From: Candidatus Alloenteromonas pullistercoris
Lineage (GTDB): Bacteria > Bacillota_I > Bacilli_A > RFN20 > CAG-826
Reading direction: 5' to 3'
Length of the DNA: 64,000 nt
Assembly: GCA_017694295.1 (NCBI GenBank)
Contig: JADINA010000039.1
Coordinates: 1-64,000 of the forward strand
Shown here: in pieces, positions 1-8,793 of the stretch
Numbering within the stretch: position 1 is the first letter of the stretch
How the letters are laid out: each line of letters opens with the position of its first letter
Notes under the pieces: model-generated
Seen by the model: only the letters and a program-made list of their open reading frames with translations
Told to the model about the DNA's origin: nothing
The model's database searches: none
Made by a program: the position numbers and the translations under genes

Positions 1-1028
1 TCGGTGTACTCAAGCTCGGTGTTGTCCGAGCTCATCGAGGCGACGACGAAGGTGTCGGTGCTCTTGAGGCGGATGCGCTTATCCTCGTTTTGCCCGGAGG
101 CCAAAAGGGCCATCTTGCGGAAGATCTTCGCCCCAAAGCCGGTGAGGAGCACGACCAAATCCGTGTCCTTGTAACGGAGGATGTCGTCAAGCGAGGCGAA
201 GTTGTCGCGCGGGATGAGAAGCTCTCCGCACCCCTGCATGGCCTCAAGCGTCTCCTGGACGGAGGAATCGTAGCAGACGATGCGCTTCCTATTGGCGATG
301 GCGAGGCTTATGAGCTCGGAGACGTTGTATAGGTCGCTTGCGAAAATGGAGACGAACACGCGCCCCGGGGCGTTTTTGATGATGTCCTCGATCTTCGGGG
401 TGAGTTTGTATTGGGGGGCGGTGTAGCCAACGCGCTCGGCGTAGATGGATTCGCACATGAGAGCCAAAGTCGGGTGGTCGGCGATCTTCCCGAGGGCGTT
501 TAGGTCGCAAAGGTATGAGCCGTTGGCCGCGTTCTCGATGACGAAATCGCCGACGAAGACGACGTTGCCAAGGCTCGTCGAGATCGATATGCCTGAGCTC
601 CCGGCGATGTTATGGGCGGTTTGGAAGTAATTGATCGTCCGCCCGGCCACCTGGAAGGAGGAAGTCGGCTCGACGACGTGGAATTCGTACATCGAGGGGT
701 CCTTTTTGACGTGGCGGGTGAACATCTTGAGCATCTCGATGCTGACCTTGCTCCCGTAAATCGGGGCCGGGGCCGCTTGGTAGAGATAGGCGAGCCCGCC
801 CATCGCGTCGTCGTGGCCATGGGTTAGGAAATAGCCCTTTATCCGGCTTTTGTTGGCGACGAGGTAATCAAAACGCGGCATCACGTAATCGACGCCCGGC
901 ATCGTCTTGTCTGGCTCGCGGATGCCGCATTCGATGACGAAGAGGTCGCCGTCGACGTCGACGCAATAGCAGTCCTTCCCCTCCTCATCGAGTCCGCCCA
1001 AGGCGAATATCTTAACTTTGCTGTCCAT
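1..1028 (-). CDS. Ribonuclease J family protein (C-terminus beyond window), RNase J2-like
   Basis: My minus-strand translation MDSKVKIFALGGLDEEGKDCYCVDVDGDLFVIECG...FLTHGHDDAMGGLAYL...VFVGDFVIENA; metallo-beta-lactamase/beta-CASP RNase J layout. Confidence 0.85.
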   Translation of the reverse strand, partial: MDSKVKIFALGGLDEEGKDCYCVDVDGDLFVIECGIREPDKTMPGVDYVMPRFDYLVANKSRIKGYFLTHGHDDAMGGLAYLYQAAPAPIYGSKVSIEMLKMFTRHVKKDPSMYEFHVVEPTSSFQVAGRTINYFQTAHNIAGSSGISISTSLGNVVFVGDFVIENAANGSYLCDLNALGKIADHPTLALMCESIYAERVGYTAPQYKLTPKIEDIIKNAPGRVFVSIFASDLYNVSELISLAIANRKRIVCYDSSVQETLEAMQGCGELLIPRDNFASLDDILRYKDTDLVVLLTGFGAKIFRKMALLASGQNEDKRIRLKSTDTFVVASMSSDNTELEYT

Positions 1029-1119
1029 AATCAAGGCTCCGTAAAATCGCTTGTCACGCTGTTTAAACTTTGTTTACGCCCGAATTATACAAATGCCCCG
1101 GGGGTTTTGGAAGGGGCAA

Positions 1120-1659
1120 CTAGAAAGAAAGGGTCGAAATGGGCGAATAATCGGACAATCTGAGAATCGAGGCCTTCTTTGGGCTAAGCCAGGCGAAGCT
1201 CGGCTCCTGCCCCATCTTGGGGAAGGATATGGAGCCGGGGTTAAGCCAATAGGCCCCGGAGGCGGCTTTGAGCATATGGACGTGGGTATGCCCGAAAAGC
1301 AGCCACGATCCCTTGGAAAGGGAAATCGTCTTCTCGTTAATCAAATCGCCGTGGATGAGGTTGCATCGGCGCGAGTCGAGCTCGACGACCCGGCTATCCT
1401 CCAAGGGGAATTTAAGCAGCGACTCGTCGATGCGCGAATCGCAATTGCCCCGCACGCCGATGATTTTCTCGGCGTAAAGGTTAAGGATTTCGCAAACCGC
1501 CATCGGGTCGTAATCCTCAGGCACCCCGTTGCGGGGCCCGTTATAAAGGTAATCGCCCAAAAGGACGATTCGATCGGGCTTAAGGTCCTCAATGGCCTTT
1601 TGCAGACGCCTTGCCCTTTCTAGGCGGCCGTGGATATCGCTGGCGACGAGTATTTCCAT
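1120..1659 (-). CDS. yfcE: YfcE/MJ0936-type metallophosphodiesterase
   Basis: MEILVASDIHGRLERA...VLLGDYLYNGP...GVRGNCDS...HGDLINE...LFGHTHVH motifs. Confidence 0.85.
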   Translation of the reverse strand: MEILVASDIHGRLERARRLQKAIEDLKPDRIVLLGDYLYNGPRNGVPEDYDPMAVCEILNLYAEKIIGVRGNCDSRIDESLLKFPLEDSRVVELDSRRCNLIHGDLINEKTISLSKGSWLLFGHTHVHMLKAASGAYWLNPGSISFPKMGQEPSFAWLSPKKASILRLSDYSPISTLSF

Positions 1660-1677
1660 TGTTTTCTCCTGTATTGG

Positions 1678-2025
1678 CTAAATAAGTATATCGCAAGACG
1701 CGAGAAGGGGGATGCCGGTGTCGGCGAGGTCGGGGATGAGCACGTCCCCCTCGTGGATTGGGGCCTTTAGATGCAATAGGCGAATTTCCCCCAAGGCCTT
1801 TTCAATGCTCCCTTTCGGCAAGGGGGCGGTGGATTGGACGGGGATAACGTTGACGCAGCGCGAGTCGATGACCGCGGTCGAGGATAGGGCGCGGCGCGGG
1901 TCGGTGGCCTCTTGGATGGCATAGGCCTTCCCGCGGGGGCAGGAATGGCCCTCGACGTTAAGCGAATCGTCGATTCGCAAATGGCAGCCCCGGGGGCAGA
2001 TGATGCAGGTGAATTCGCGGGTCAT
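1678..2025 (-). CDS. DUF1667 domain-containing protein
   Basis: MTREFTCIICPRGCHLRID...CPRGKAYA Cys motifs; follows two FAD oxidoreductases. Confidence 0.8.
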   Translation of the reverse strand: MTREFTCIICPRGCHLRIDDSLNVEGHSCPRGKAYAIQEATDPRRALSSTAVIDSRCVNVIPVQSTAPLPKGSIEKALGEIRLLHLKAPIHEGDVLIPDLADTGIPLLASCDILI

Positions 2026-3281
2026 AGAATATCCTCTATTAGTATTTCGATAGATTTATGGTTGTTTGTTAGTATATTTCTAGCAATGTTTAAAATTTGA
2101 AGTTCGCTAGGAAAAATCGAATCTTTTTTGATGGTTTTAATAAGACAATCCCCATCTTTTATGACGATTTGGCATTTCGAATGCGGGCGCTTGGCCCTGA
2201 ACTTGATGGCGACCTTCTCATCGCCGTTTGGCCAAATATAGGACGGGATGGCGTAGCCAAGCGAACCCCCGGCGCGGACTTCGGTCGGCTCCCCCTCGTC
2301 AGAAAGCAGCCCAAGGGCGTGCTCGGCCGCCCTTTGCCCTGCTTCGAATCCCTCGAAATAGGCCTCATCGGCTAGGTCATGGACCTCGAGGGCGTTGCCG
2401 GCGCTATAAAGCCCCTTCACCGAGCTGCAAAGCCGATCGTCGACTTTGGCCCCGCGGCTAGGGCCGATCTTCGCCCCGCTGTTTTTCAGCAATCCGACGT
2501 TAGGCAATAAGCCGACGGAAAGAAGAAGCAAATCGCATTGTATCGTCTTTTCGCTGCCTGGTATCGGGCGCTTTTCCCCGTCGACCCGCGAGAGGACGAT
2601 CGATTCGAGCGAATCCGCCCCATTGACCTTGGTCACGGTGTGGCTTAGGTAAAGCGGAATCTGGAAATCGTCGAGGCATTGGGCCTTATTCCGGGCCAAC
2701 CCATTGCTATACGGCTCGATTTCGGCGACCCCAAGGACCTTTATCCCCTCCAAAGTAAGCCGCCTGGCCATGATGAGGCCGATATCCCCGGAGCCGAGGA
2801 TGAAGGCCCTACTGCCAAGCTTATAGCCGCCTTGGTTGATGTAAAGCTGGGCGAGCCCGGCGGGACAAACCCCGCTTGGGCGGGTCCCGGGAAGGCCGAT
2901 GGCCCCAGGACTTCTTTCCAAGCAGCCGGTCGCATAAACCACCGATTTGGCCTTAATGGCCTTAATCCCCTCGCGTGAGCTGGCGAGGGCGAGGAATCCG
3001 CCTTCGCTAGGCGAAAGCGAATAGACGAAAGTCGATAGATAGGCTGTTGCCGAGGTTTGGGATAGCTGCCTCTGCAAAGCCATGGCAAATCCCGGCCCGG
3101 TCAATTCGCTTCCAAACGCCTTGACCCCGAAGCCGGAATGGATGCACTGGTTGAGGATGCCGCCGATTCTTTCGAGACGGTCAAGCAAAATGACCTTCGC
3201 GCCCTTTTTTGAGGCGCTTACGGCCGCCCCGACCCCGGCAGCCCCGCCGCCGATGACAAGAACGTCGCAAACAAGGTTCAT
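2022..3281 (-). CDS. NAD(P)/FAD-dependent oxidoreductase
   Basis: Likely true start MNLVCDVLVIGGGAAGVGAA at 3281 (ORF track extends to 3512); GxGxxG Rossmann motif; overlaps both neighbours by 4 nt. Confidence 0.85.
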   Translation of the reverse strand: MNLVCDVLVIGGGAAGVGAAVSASKKGAKVILLDRLERIGGILNQCIHSGFGVKAFGSELTGPGFAMALQRQLSQTSATAYLSTFVYSLSPSEGGFLALASSREGIKAIKAKSVVYATGCLERSPGAIGLPGTRPSGVCPAGLAQLYINQGGYKLGSRAFILGSGDIGLIMARRLTLEGIKVLGVAEIEPYSNGLARNKAQCLDDFQIPLYLSHTVTKVNGADSLESIVLSRVDGEKRPIPGSEKTIQCDLLLLSVGLLPNVGLLKNSGAKIGPSRGAKVDDRLCSSVKGLYSAGNALEVHDLADEAYFEGFEAGQRAAEHALGLLSDEGEPTEVRAGGSLGYAIPSYIWPNGDEKVAIKFRAKRPHSKCQIVIKDGDCLIKTIKKDSIFPSELQILNIARNILTNNHKSIEILIEDIL

Positions 3282-4690
3282 CTTCTCTCCCCCTTGACGA
3301 TGAAGGAATCCCCGTCGCCATAGCGGACTTCCGTTACGCCGATTCCGTTGGCCTTTGCGATTTCCTGGAGCACCCGCATCTGGCAAAAGCCGCCTTGGCA
3401 TTTGCCAAACCCGGCCCTCGTCCTTTTCTTTAACCCCTTGACCGTGAGGCAGGGAAGGCTTCGATGCAAGGCGTCTTTTATCTCGCCGAGGCTTATTTTC
3501 TCGCAGCAGCAAACGATTTCCCCGTAATCGGGGTTTTCCCTTACCTTTTCTTCCCTTTCCCGCAAAGAAAGCGAGGAAAGGCGCAGGTAAGGCTTGACCT
3601 TCCCTTGCCAGCCCTCTTTCCTTTCCGCCTTCAAATAGGCGACTATCTCCTCGGATGCTTGGATGGCCAATGAAGGCGAGCTGGCAAGCCCTGGCGAATC
3701 GATGCCGTAAAACTCGTAATAGCCGGGCAAGGCCATCGAAAGGGAGAAATCCCCGCCTTTTGACTTGCTCCTTATCCCGGAGAAAACCCGGATCCTCTCG
3801 TTCATCGGGAGGGTTTTGACTAGCGTGGAGGCTTGGGTAGCAACGGAAGAGAGGGCTTCCGAATCGGTCGAAACATCGGGCTCATCGAGAGGCTCGGCGC
3901 TTGGGCCGACTAGGTAATTGCCGCTGGTGGTCGGGGTCACGAGGACCCCTTTGCCTTTTTGCGAAGGCAAGGGGAAAAGGACATGGTTGACGAAGCTCCC
4001 GAAATGGTCGAGGACATGGTATTGCCCCCTTGTTGGGAGCAGGTCGTCGCGCTTTAAACCAAGCAATCGGGAAATGCGGGCGCTATTGAGCCCGGAGGCG
4101 TTTACGAGGCAACGGCATTCGTATCTTTCGTTTCCGTCTTCCACCAAATAGCCAAAAGGCGTTTTCCCGATGTGTTTCGCCTCGATCCCGAATTTTATCC
4201 TCGCCCCGTTGTCGCAGGCGTTTTCCATCGCGTGGGCGACGAAAAGGAAGGGGTCGACGATGCCGGCTGACGGGCAAAACAAAGCCGCGAGGGCGTCATC
4301 TGATATGTTGGGCTCAATCTCGGCTAGCTCCTTTTTCAAGACGATGCTGGCCTCGACGCCGTTTTCCTTCGCCCTAAGGGCGAGGCTTCTAAGCGTTTCT
4401 ACGCCCTCTTCGTCGCAGGCGACGGTAAGTGAGCCGATTTGCCTAAAAGGGACGTCAAGATCGCGGCATAAGGCCGGGAAAAGGCGATTTCCGCGCACGT
4501 TATGGAAGGCTTTGTTGCTGCCCGGGAGGGGGTCATACCCGCTATGGACGATGCCGGAATTGGCCATCGAAGCCCCGTCTCCGACGTCATAGGCCTTTTC
4601 AAGGACAAGCAAAGAAAGGCCGTATTTCGACAGTTCGCGGGCCAAGCAGGCGCCAACCGCGCCCGCCCCGATTATGATGACGTCCCACAT
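3278..4690 (-). CDS. FAD-dependent glycerol-3-phosphate dehydrogenase-like oxidoreductase with BFD-like [2Fe-2S] domain
   Basis: MWDVIIIGAGAVGACLARELSKYGLSLLVLEK; C-terminal IVCCCEKIS...GFGKCQGGFC cluster. Confidence 0.85.
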   Translation of the reverse strand: MWDVIIIGAGAVGACLARELSKYGLSLLVLEKAYDVGDGASMANSGIVHSGYDPLPGSNKAFHNVRGNRLFPALCRDLDVPFRQIGSLTVACDEEGVETLRSLALRAKENGVEASIVLKKELAEIEPNISDDALAALFCPSAGIVDPFLFVAHAMENACDNGARIKFGIEAKHIGKTPFGYLVEDGNERYECRCLVNASGLNSARISRLLGLKRDDLLPTRGQYHVLDHFGSFVNHVLFPLPSQKGKGVLVTPTTSGNYLVGPSAEPLDEPDVSTDSEALSSVATQASTLVKTLPMNERIRVFSGIRSKSKGGDFSLSMALPGYYEFYGIDSPGLASSPSLAIQASEEIVAYLKAERKEGWQGKVKPYLRLSSLSLREREEKVRENPDYGEIVCCCEKISLGEIKDALHRSLPCLTVKGLKKRTRAGFGKCQGGFCQMRVLQEIAKANGIGVTEVRYGDGDSFIVKGERR

Positions 4691-4730
4691 ACAAGGCCAT
4701 TATACACGGCCAAGAGGGCTTTTATCCAAA

Positions 4731-5915
4731 CTAGAGGGAGAGGATGCTTCCAGCGAATATGGGCATTCCCCGATAGCTTGAAACGAAATAGAAGGGGCGG
4801 TTGACGTCGAATTCAATCGGCTCGGGTCCGATTACGTCCCCCGCTTCCGGGAAGGCGGCGGTCACCGTCACCGATTTCCCGCTGACCCCCTTGGGGGCAA
4901 ACTCGAACTCGGTTTTCTGAAGGCAAATGACGCCTGTAAGCGGCAAACTCGTGACAAAACGCCCAAATAGCGGCGTTCGGATCCCAAATTGGGCTAAATA
5001 GGGCGTGTAATCGACTTGGCTGGTCAGCTTGAAATAGGGGACGTAGCCCTCTAAAAGGGTTGCTTTGGCGTTATCTTCGAATTCGTTGGCGGCCTCGGAA
5101 AGGCTTATCTCCTCTAGGCTCACCCCCTCATCGGGCAAGACGATGGTCATATCGGTCGCCGATATGGCAAAGCGCATCGCCTGAAAGCCCTCGCCGTCAT
5201 AATAACGATAAAGCCCGTCGATGGGTTGGCAATCGACCTCGTCAATCGATTCTCCATAATAGGAGGCGAACTCCCTCTTCACTATTCCCTCCTCCGGGCG
5301 CGAATCGATGAGGCTTACACCCGAATAGCAGGCGGCGGCCGCGTCGTAATCGCTTGGGATCTCGAACTCGGGCATTGGCATTTCCCTTCCGGAAAGCTCA
5401 TCGAGCACCGCCTGGGCATCGTCTTTATACGTCTTAAAGGAAGAGGAGATGTTCGAAATGCCAAGCTCGGCGAGATGACTCGCCTCCTCTTCGTTTACGG
5501 AAACGTTTCCCCCGATGGCCTGGAGGAAAGCAAAGCAGCGAAGCGAGCTGTTGTGGCCTTGTTCCCCGGGGCCGGTGGGTTCGCGCTTGAAATCGAAGTT
5601 AAGCGAGCGGACAAGCGAAAGATAGCCTTCCTCGTCTATCCCAAGCTCGCTTAACGTCCTTTCCGACCCATTGCTTGCCAAGGCCGTCCCGGCCAAGGAA
5701 AGGGCGAGGCCAAGCGGCGAATAAACGTAATTGCCGTCGTAGTTCGCCCCCATTTGGGCGTAATGAAGCGAAGTGGAGGCCAAAAGGCGGTTTTGGTCTA
5801 CCTCCGGAAGCTCCTGCAGCGGCTCAATATCGGTTAAAAAGCCCTTTGGCGAAGAGGGCGCGCAGCCGCAGATGAGCAATGCAAGCGGCAACAAGGCGAA
5901 TCTTTTAGTTTTCAT
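4731..5915 (-). CDS. Serpin family lipoprotein
   Basis: Lipobox LLICGCAPS; NYVYSPLGLALSLAGTALAS; C-terminal FDVNRPFYFVSSYRGMPIFAGSILSL. Confidence 0.85.
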   Translation of the reverse strand: MKTKRFALLPLALLICGCAPSSPKGFLTDIEPLQELPEVDQNRLLASTSLHYAQMGANYDGNYVYSPLGLALSLAGTALASNGSERTLSELGIDEEGYLSLVRSLNFDFKREPTGPGEQGHNSSLRCFAFLQAIGGNVSVNEEEASHLAELGISNISSSFKTYKDDAQAVLDELSGREMPMPEFEIPSDYDAAAACYSGVSLIDSRPEEGIVKREFASYYGESIDEVDCQPIDGLYRYYDGEGFQAMRFAISATDMTIVLPDEGVSLEEISLSEAANEFEDNAKATLLEGYVPYFKLTSQVDYTPYLAQFGIRTPLFGRFVTSLPLTGVICLQKTEFEFAPKGVSGKSVTVTAAFPEAGDVIGPEPIEFDVNRPFYFVSSYRGMPIFAGSILSL

Positions 5916-5997
5916 GCGATCTCCTTTCGACTATTAGACGCGGCTAAGCCCCGGATTGTTGCAAAAAGGAGCCGGACAATCTATCTTTAGGCCGATG

Positions 5998-7029
5998 GAT
6001 TGCAAACTCGACCGCTCCGCGATTGATTGGCTTAAGCGGATAATAAAGGCCGATGGAAGGGCCGAGGACCGCGACGCGGCCCTAAGCCGCCTCTACCGCG
6101 AATCGGAGAAGGGCTATTCGAGCCTGGAGAAGGCAATCGCCAAACTAGACGGGCAAAGCCAACGCTCCCTCAGGGGCGCAAGCTTCGTCCCACTTGACCC
6201 CGAACCCCTCTTCCACAACCCCTATTACGCCTTTCTCAAAAGCAACGAAAAGGCCCTGCGCGCGACTCGCGGCTTCGGTTTTTCCCACTACGAGGCCTAC
6301 CAGGCCTTCCTCCTCGATGAGATAAGCCTAGGCGAGGACTTCGAATCCTTCTCCCCGTCCGGCTATTATCGGGTTCGCGTCGATTACCCCATCTACCGGC
6401 TAGGCGGGAGCAACTGGATGGAGGTCATCCCCCATGAGATCAACACCATGGAAAAGGCCATCGGGAAGGCCCATGGCGATGTCTTGGTGATCGGGCTTGG
6501 GATCGGCTATTGCCTTTTCATGATGGCGATCAAGGAGGAGGTAAGGTCAGTGACCGTCATCGAAAAGGACGCAAAGCTCGTCGAATCTTTTTCCCAAACC
6601 CTCCTCCCCCTTTTCCCAAATAGGGGAAAGATAAGGATTCTGTCCGAGGACGCCTTCTCCTATCTGCCGAATATCCCCGACGGGTCATTTGACTATTGCT
6701 TCGCCGACATCTGGCGCGACGAGGTCGACGGGCTGCCAATGTACGGGAGGCTGCTAAGCTATATGAACAAGGCGAAGGAAAACGATTACTGGATTGAGAA
6801 GAGCCTGCTCCATTATCTGCGCCGCTACGCCATCGCCTTGCTCGAGGAGCAGGCCCTATTGGGCTATGATGACGCCGATTATAGGGATGAAAAAGGCCAA
6901 GGCGGGGTTTTTAGACGCCTCCATTTGGCTTTAAAAGGCGAAAAGATACAAACCACAGGCGACATCAAAGCCCTCCTCTCCGATTCTTCCTTGCGGGAAG
7001 TGGCGAGGAAGATGTTTTCCCCTCAATAG
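5998..7029 (+). CDS. SAM-dependent methyltransferase/spermidine-synthase-like protein
   Basis: GDVLVIGLGIGYCLFMMAIKEEVRSVTVIEKD Rossmann-type motif; start MDCKLDR preferred over 5956. Confidence 0.55.
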   Translation, partial: DCKLDRSAIDWLKRIIKADGRAEDRDAALSRLYRESEKGYSSLEKAIAKLDGQSQRSLRGASFVPLDPEPLFHNPYYAFLKSNEKALRATRGFGFSHYEAYQAFLLDEISLGEDFESFSPSGYYRVRVDYPIYRLGGSNWMEVIPHEINTMEKAIGKAHGDVLVIGLGIGYCLFMMAIKEEVRSVTVIEKDAKLVESFSQTLLPLFPNRGKIRILSEDAFSYLPNIPDGSFDYCFADIWRDEVDGLPMYGRLLSYMNKAKENDYWIEKSLLHYLRRYAIALLEEQALLGYDDADYRDEKGQGGVFRRLHLALKGEKIQTTGDIKALLSDSSLREVARKMFSPQ

Positions 7030-7233
7030 AGAAAAGGCAAAAGAGGCCAAGAAACGGAATTTGCCTAAAAACAACAAACGTTTGCTTTTTTCTATTCTCC
7101 TTTGATAATGGAAATAGCCTTCCAGGGGAAGCGTTCCTTGACATTGGGCAAAGCCTAAACGCCGATAGGGCCGCTTTCCTTCCCCCGCTTATTTCAAGCG
7201 GAGCAAAAGGCAAAAAAGAAAGGAGGCACTTCC

Positions 7234-8028
7234 ATGAGAAAAGGCCTAAAGAACACCCTCATTCTCCTGCTCGCCCCGCTAATGGCGTCCTGCGCCATCT
7301 CCGGGCAAGGCTCCTCCTCCCCAGCCGGTTCGGAGAGCGAATCCTCCCTGACCGACGCCTCCTCGACGCCGCCCTCCCCCTCCAAGGAGGAGGCGATTGA
7401 GGAGCTGAAGGACTCCGCCGACCGCTTCATAGAGGGATATGGCTTCCTTTTGCTTGCCAGCGGCGAGGAGGCGACCGCCTACTCGACTTCCGGCGAGGAG
7501 CCGACGTGGCTATTCGACACACCGATGGGCGATTGGAGCGAGGACAAGTACAACATACTGACCCTCCACACGAGCCTGGAGGAGGTCATCGCCACCTTCG
7601 GCTTCCCCCGCTTCAACGGCCTCTCCGGGGTCGCCTCGGTCGATTACCTCGAGGACGGGGGCGATGTGTTCCGCCTCACCTTCAACTCCGACCTATTGCT
7701 CATCGAGAAGCAGCGGATCGACTATGCTGACGGCGAATGGCTTTGGGACCCCGATTCTCCGGCCACGATGAGCAGGGAGCAAAAACTGGAAATCCCCCTT
7801 TGGACGGAGATGACCGAGGTCGTCGAGGAATACGGGAAGCCGCTTTATCGCGAAATCGCCAACATCGACTACGCCGTCTATTCAAGCCCCGAGGAACCCA
7901 TCGGGAAGATATTGCTCCACCTCACCTTCACCCAAGGGCACATCTTCGCCTATGGGGGCTTCAACGAGGAGACCGACGACCCCGAGAGAGTGGAGATCCC
8001 GGATGTCCCGGATTGGCCGCTTGAATGA
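7234..8028 (+). CDS. Hypothetical lipoprotein
   Basis: N-terminal LLAPLMASCAISGQ lipobox followed by a Ser-rich linker. Confidence 0.6.
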   Translation: MRKGLKNTLILLLAPLMASCAISGQGSSSPAGSESESSLTDASSTPPSPSKEEAIEELKDSADRFIEGYGFLLLASGEEATAYSTSGEEPTWLFDTPMGDWSEDKYNILTLHTSLEEVIATFGFPRFNGLSGVASVDYLEDGGDVFRLTFNSDLLLIEKQRIDYADGEWLWDPDSPATMSREQKLEIPLWTEMTEVVEEYGKPLYREIANIDYAVYSSPEEPIGKILLHLTFTQGHIFAYGGFNEETDDPERVEIPDVPDWPLE

Positions 8029-8040
8029 GGGGACAGCAAA

Positions 8041-8062
8041 AACCGCCGAGCGATCGGCGGTT
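8041..8062. terminator. Bidirectional intrinsic terminator
   Basis: AACCGCCGA gcga TCGGCGGTT between convergent genes. Confidence 0.75.
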
Positions 8063-8072
8063 TCCCTTTTGG

Positions 8073-8711
8073 CTACTTGGATTTGGCCTTGGCCGTTTCC
8101 TTTTCTTCCTTTTGCCTTTCAAAGAGGTGGGCGATGAAGTCAACGACCCATTTGATGTCGGAGAAGGAGGTGTTGACGAGCAAATCGTAATTGGTCCAAT
8201 CGCCCCAATCCTTCCCGGTGACGAAGCGGTAATACTTCTTCCGCTGCTTGTCGATGCGCTTTATGGATTTGAGCAATTCCTTATCGCTTTTCCCGCTTTT
8301 CTCGCGCCCTTTGGTCCTGGCAAGGCGCGATTCCAAGGTCGCGAAGACGAAGATGCGGTATGGATGGAGGTCGCGAAGCAAATAATCGGCCGCCCGCCCG
8401 ATGATGATGCAATCGGATTTGAGCGCCAATTCGCGCATTATCTTGGCTTGCTCGCTTAAGACGTCGAGGGCCATCGACACCCCGGCATCCGGGGTCGGGT
8501 TGAGGGTCGAGCCGTAGCGGATCGGGAACAAAGGCACCGGGTCTTTCTCGCTCACCTCCTCCAAATACTCCTTTGAGTAATTGGTGTTGCGGATGAGCTC
8601 GTTGATTATCTCGTCGTCGTAATAGGCATAGCCGAGCCGCTCGGCGAGCCGCCTCCCGACTTCCCTTCCCCCAGAGCCGAATTCCCGTCCGATCGTGATG
8701 ATATGTGGCAT
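8073..8711 (-). CDS. Cytidylate kinase-like family protein
   Basis: MPHIITIGREFGSGGREVGRRLAERLGYAYYDDEII. Confidence 0.85.
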   Translation of the reverse strand: MPHIITIGREFGSGGREVGRRLAERLGYAYYDDEIINELIRNTNYSKEYLEEVSEKDPVPLFPIRYGSTLNPTPDAGVSMALDVLSEQAKIMRELALKSDCIIIGRAADYLLRDLHPYRIFVFATLESRLARTKGREKSGKSDKELLKSIKRIDKQRKKYYRFVTGKDWGDWTNYDLLVNTSFSDIKWVVDFIAHLFERQKEEKETAKAKSK

Positions 8712-8764
8712 AAGCGACCTCCTTTATTAATTTTGCCCTTAAATCGGCAAAAGGCAAGCGAAAA

Positions 8765-8782
8765 GGGCGGGGTTTCCCGCCC
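8765..8782 (-). terminator. Intrinsic terminator of pnp
   Basis: Minus strand GGGCGGG aaa CCCCGCCC followed by TTTT. Confidence 0.75.
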
Positions 8783-8793
8783 TATTTGTTGTT

